NCBI GenBank assembly: GCA_963766175.1 | Contig: CAVXZE010000004.1 | Span: 62,001-126,000 of the forward strand | Source of the DNA: CAVXZE01 sp963766175 | GTDB taxonomy: Bacteria; Myxococcota_A; UBA9160; UBA6930 | Length of the DNA: 64,000 nt | Direction of reading: 5' to 3' | Shown here: piece by piece, positions 61,851 to 64,000 of the stretch | Layout of the letters: every line of letters starts with the position of its first letter | Position numbering within the stretch: the stretch's first letter is position 1 | Position numbers and translations under genes: made by a program | Notes under the pieces: generated by a model | Databases searched by the model: none | The model's input: only the letters and a program-made list of their open reading frames with translations | Told to the model about the DNA's origin: nothing

Positions 61851-62813
61851 TTACGGTATCAGCACGACCCTCCCGATCGCCTGTCGACTCTCTATGTATG
61901 CGTGCGCAGCTGCAGCCTCGGAAAGGGGGAATCGCTTGTCGATGATCATCCGGAGTTCACCCCGTGCCACGTCTTCGATGGCCGACTGGATCATTTTGTA
62001 AGCGCGGGGCGTTCCCATTTCGGCGCCCAGAAAGACTCCGGTGATCGACTGGTTCATGACCCCGATCGAGCTGATGTCGAACTTGATGTTTTCACGCCCT
62101 GCGTTGCCCACCGTGATCACGCGGCCCCGGTATCCGGCCGCTCGAATGCTGTTCTGCAGCACGGTTCCGCCGATGGGATCGACGACCAGGTTGACGCCCT
62201 TGTTGTCGGTAATGCGGCGGACTTCCTGCAACCAATCAGACTCCGCGTAGTTGATGCAGTGATCGACGCCCAGTTCCTTCATGAAGTCGAGCTTCTTCTG
62301 ATTCGACGCGGTGGCGAGAACCGTGGCACCCGCGCGCTTGGCAAGCTGGATTGCCGCCAGACCAACGCCGCCGGTGCCTCCCTGGATGAGTACGGTTTCT
62401 CCAGCCTCGAGCCGACCGAACTCGAACAGACAATCATCCGCCGTGCCGAAGGTCACGGGTATGCAGGCAGCTTCTTCGATGGAGAGATTGTCTGGCACCA
62501 GCCAGGATGCACGCTCTGGTACCGAACGCTTGGCGGCGTGCGATCCGTCGCCCCCTGAGGTGGCCACGCGCTGGCCCACCTGCCGATCTCTCACGTCACT
62601 GCCAACCTCACAGATGGTTCCCGCTGCCTGATAGCCCACGACATGGGGATGGGTTCGGAGCGCGCCACCGGCGCGGTTGAGAACGTCGCCCCCCTCTATG
62701 CTCACCGCTTCGACATCGATGATGATGCCCCTCGGGTGACACTGCGGGTCGGGGACCTCCTCGTATTTGAACACCTCGGGGCCGCCTGTTTCGTAGTAGA
62801 CCGCTGCCTTCAT
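61851..62813 (-). CDS. zinc-independent quinone oxidoreductase (MDR family)
   Basis: The 320-residue protein has the zeta-crystallin-type MDR layout: GGPEVFKYEEVPDP start, AACIPVTFGTA, NADPH motif IQGGTGGVGLAAIQLAK, and VVDPIGG. There is no catalytic zinc site. It reduces quinones or alpha,beta-enones with NADPH. ATG 62813 was used; the reading frame upstream is shorter-supported. It converges with the dehydratase gene. Confidence 0.85.
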   Translation of the reverse strand: MKAAVYYETGGPEVFKYEEVPDPQCHPRGIIIDVEAVSIEGGDVLNRAGGALRTHPHVVGYQAAGTICEVGSDVRDRQVGQRVATSGGDGSHAAKRSVPERASWLVPDNLSIEEAACIPVTFGTADDCLFEFGRLEAGETVLIQGGTGGVGLAAIQLAKRAGATVLATASNQKKLDFMKELGVDHCINYAESDWLQEVRRITDNKGVNLVVDPIGGTVLQNSIRAAGYRGRVITVGNAGRENIKFDISSIGVMNQSITGVFLGAEMGTPRAYKMIQSAIEDVARGELRMIIDKRFPLSEAAAAHAYIESRQAIGRVVLIP

Positions 62814-63103
62814 GGTTGCCTCTCCAATGCGCCCCAATGCGCCGATTCCGCTCGAAGCACATATTCGAGCTGGTGCCCTGACTATAACCCGCGCTCCTGA
62901 TCGTCACGCACGCGATCTCGGCCCCTGGCGGTTCCAGTGCCGCTGCAGACTTCCAGCGGTCTCCGAAATCCTCGAGGCCTGGCAATGAAATCGCCGCCTT
63001 GGCCGGGGAGATTCGGCTCTCTTGCCTAAGAACTTCGTCCGAACGGGTCGAAGAGGAACACCGACCGAACTCCTATCTCTGACCGCGAGCGGGGGGGAAC
63101 TCC

Positions 63104-63721
63104 GTGGGCAAGCTCACTAGATGCCTGGGTGCGGCAGTGCTGATCGCGCTGCTCGCCCACCTTCAGACAGAGACCGCGCTGGCCGTGCCCTTCAACATCG
63201 GCTGCGGCGCACAGGCAGACATCGACACGAATCCGCCGACTCTGGTCGCGTGCAGCGTAGGATCCGCCGGAACGATCAACGATCTGACCGTCTCGCTCGA
63301 GATCGACGACCCGGCTGGCTTCCCCTATGTCTCGGATCTCGAGATCATTCTGATCAATGACTCGACTGGAATCTCCGTCGTTCTGTACACGGGGTCCCAG
63401 GCGGCGACTCCAGAAGCGTACATGGACGCCACATTCGATGACGCGGCCGCGGCCCCCGCTCCGACCTCGGGTGATGTGGTCGGAACCTACCTGCCCGTAG
63501 ACGCTCTCTCCGCCTTCGACGGAGTCCAACTCGCGGGAGACTGGACCCTCTCGTTGCAGGACCTTTCCTCCTGGCCCAACGAAGGTCTCGACCTGATCAG
63601 CTGGAGGCTGGTGGGCGACCACGTGCCCGAACCCGCAACCGCACTCCTCCTCGCCATCGGCCTGATTGGAATCGCTGTAGCCGGACGTCCACGCAGTGGC
63701 CGGGGCAGGCCCGCGAAATGA
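63104..63721 (+). CDS. secreted P-domain protein with PEP-CTERM sorting signal
   Basis: The 205-residue protein has a signal peptide (RCLGAAVLIALLAHLQTETALA) and a proprotein-convertase P-domain-like beta-sandwich (DLEIILINDSTGISVVLYTG, LAGDWTLSLQDLSS). The end is VPEPATALLLAIGLIGIAVA followed by Arg-rich residues, a classical PEP-CTERM signal. It would be processed by exosortase and exported to the cell surface. The GTG start at 63104 has a purine-rich G7AA upstream. The protease domain that usually accompanies P-domains is absent. Confidence 0.85.
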   Translation: MGKLTRCLGAAVLIALLAHLQTETALAVPFNIGCGAQADIDTNPPTLVACSVGSAGTINDLTVSLEIDDPAGFPYVSDLEIILINDSTGISVVLYTGSQAATPEAYMDATFDDAAAAPAPTSGDVVGTYLPVDALSAFDGVQLAGDWTLSLQDLSSWPNEGLDLISWRLVGDHVPEPATALLLAIGLIGIAVAGRPRSGRGRPAK

Positions 63722-63781
63722 CGATCGAGGTTTCAGCCGCGGGTGGGTAGTGCAATGCAGAGAAGAAGGGAGAGACCCTGG

Positions 63782-64000
63782 ATGCGCCTTCTCGTCGCAT
63801 CGATCGCACTGCTCCTTGGTACGCCAGCCTGGGCCGGCCTTCCGGTCGCCTACGACGTCGACTACAAGACCCTGAGGAAGCAGCTTCTCTTCGGCGACCC
63901 GCTTGGCTTCGAGCTGTACGACACCGCGGACTGCACGGGTGTGCCGGCTTACAGCGAGATCCTGGGTGCGGGGACTCCGCGGGTCTCGGTCGACAGGATT
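63782..64000 (+). CDS. secreted protein, 3' truncated
   Basis: An ORF of 73 codons up to the window edge. ATG 63782 follows GGGAGAGA. It encodes a signal peptide (RLLVASIALLLGTPAWA) and then a mature part with LGFELYDTADCTGVPAY, resembling repeats of choice-of-anchor or outer-surface proteins from delta-proteobacteria. Too short for a function call. It lies 60 bases after the PEP-CTERM gene on the same strand. Confidence 0.6.
   Translation, partial: MRLLVASIALLLGTPAWAGLPVAYDVDYKTLRKQLLFGDPLGFELYDTADCTGVPAYSEILGAGTPRVSVDRI

Noticed and set aside
1..64000. tRNA, rRNA, CRISPR, IS element or phage genes
   Set aside because: None was recognised by eye: no repeat-spacer pattern, transposase motif, integrase or cloverleaf was seen. 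A covariance-model scan would be needed to exclude small RNAs.

Overview
The window is high-GC and gene-dense. It looks like a chromosome segment of an uncultured strict or facultative anaerobe, most plausibly a deltaproteobacterial (Desulfobacterota-like) lineage. The signs are a QmoAB pair of the kind used in dissimilatory sulfur metabolism, an Hmc-type membrane redox module, an ATP-driven aryl-CoA reductase, FeoB/DtxR iron uptake, a FadL porin and a PEP-CTERM protein. No rRNA, tRNA, CRISPR array, insertion sequence or phage was recognised.

Layout. 0-7.4 kb (+): end of an HmcB-like ferredoxin, HmcC/NrfD-like and HmcD-like membrane proteins, OsmC, adenylate kinase, a thioredoxin/HEAT protein, then qmoA-qmoB. 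QmoC is not adjacent. 7.5-22.6 kb: acyl-CoA dehydrogenase, an ADP-forming acyl-CoA synthetase alpha-like protein, an aldo/keto reductase, FeoB with a DtxR-FeoA regulator, a YeiH-type transporter, a DUF2804/PfkB (YihV-like)/fucose-isomerase-like sugar module, a luciferase-like oxidoreductase and a FadL porin. 22.7-25.1 kb (-): an AAA+ sigma54-type regulator with an altered GAFTGA loop. 25.4-26.6 kb: another acyl-CoA dehydrogenase.

26.6-33.8 kb (-): the most unusual locus, a tight seven-gene operon in transcription order thymidylate-synthase-like protein, NuoG-like, NuoE-like, NuoF-like, then a three-subunit molybdenum hydroxylase of the 4-hydroxybenzoyl-CoA reductase type. Its small subunit carries an N-terminal C2H2 finger. 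A cobalamin methionine-synthase reactivation-domain protein diverges from it. 38.0-43.4 kb (+): a four-subunit class I benzoyl-CoA-reductase-type operon (order C-B-A-D) plus an acyl-CoA dehydrogenase that lacks both usual catalytic glutamates. A TetR regulator and a GH36-like protein diverge from it. Together these suggest anaerobic aromatic or alicyclic acid catabolism: the Mo enzyme dehydroxylates or hydroxylates an aryl-CoA with NAD(H)-linked electrons, the ATP-driven reductase dearomatises it, and the acyl-CoA dehydrogenases and an NAD-linked dehydrogenase continue the route.

43.4-46.8 kb: SDR, a frameshifted MFS transporter and an NPD-family flavoprotein. 46.9-54.7 kb is a gene graveyard: remnants of a ClC channel with CBS domain, a Ser/Thr kinase-AAA-TPR protein, an RCK_C domain and a subtilase, all broken by deletions and frameshifts. 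It surrounds two apparently intact genes, one of them an Os1348/NHLP-like protein with an Ig-like tail. 54.8-62.8 kb: a molybdopterin oxidoreductase and a carbohydrate/amino-sugar set (LmbE-like with frameshift, NagB-like, Gfo/Idh/MocA, GGCT-like, enolase-superfamily dehydratase, quinone oxidoreductase). 63.1-64 kb: a secreted P-domain/PEP-CTERM protein and a truncated secreted protein.
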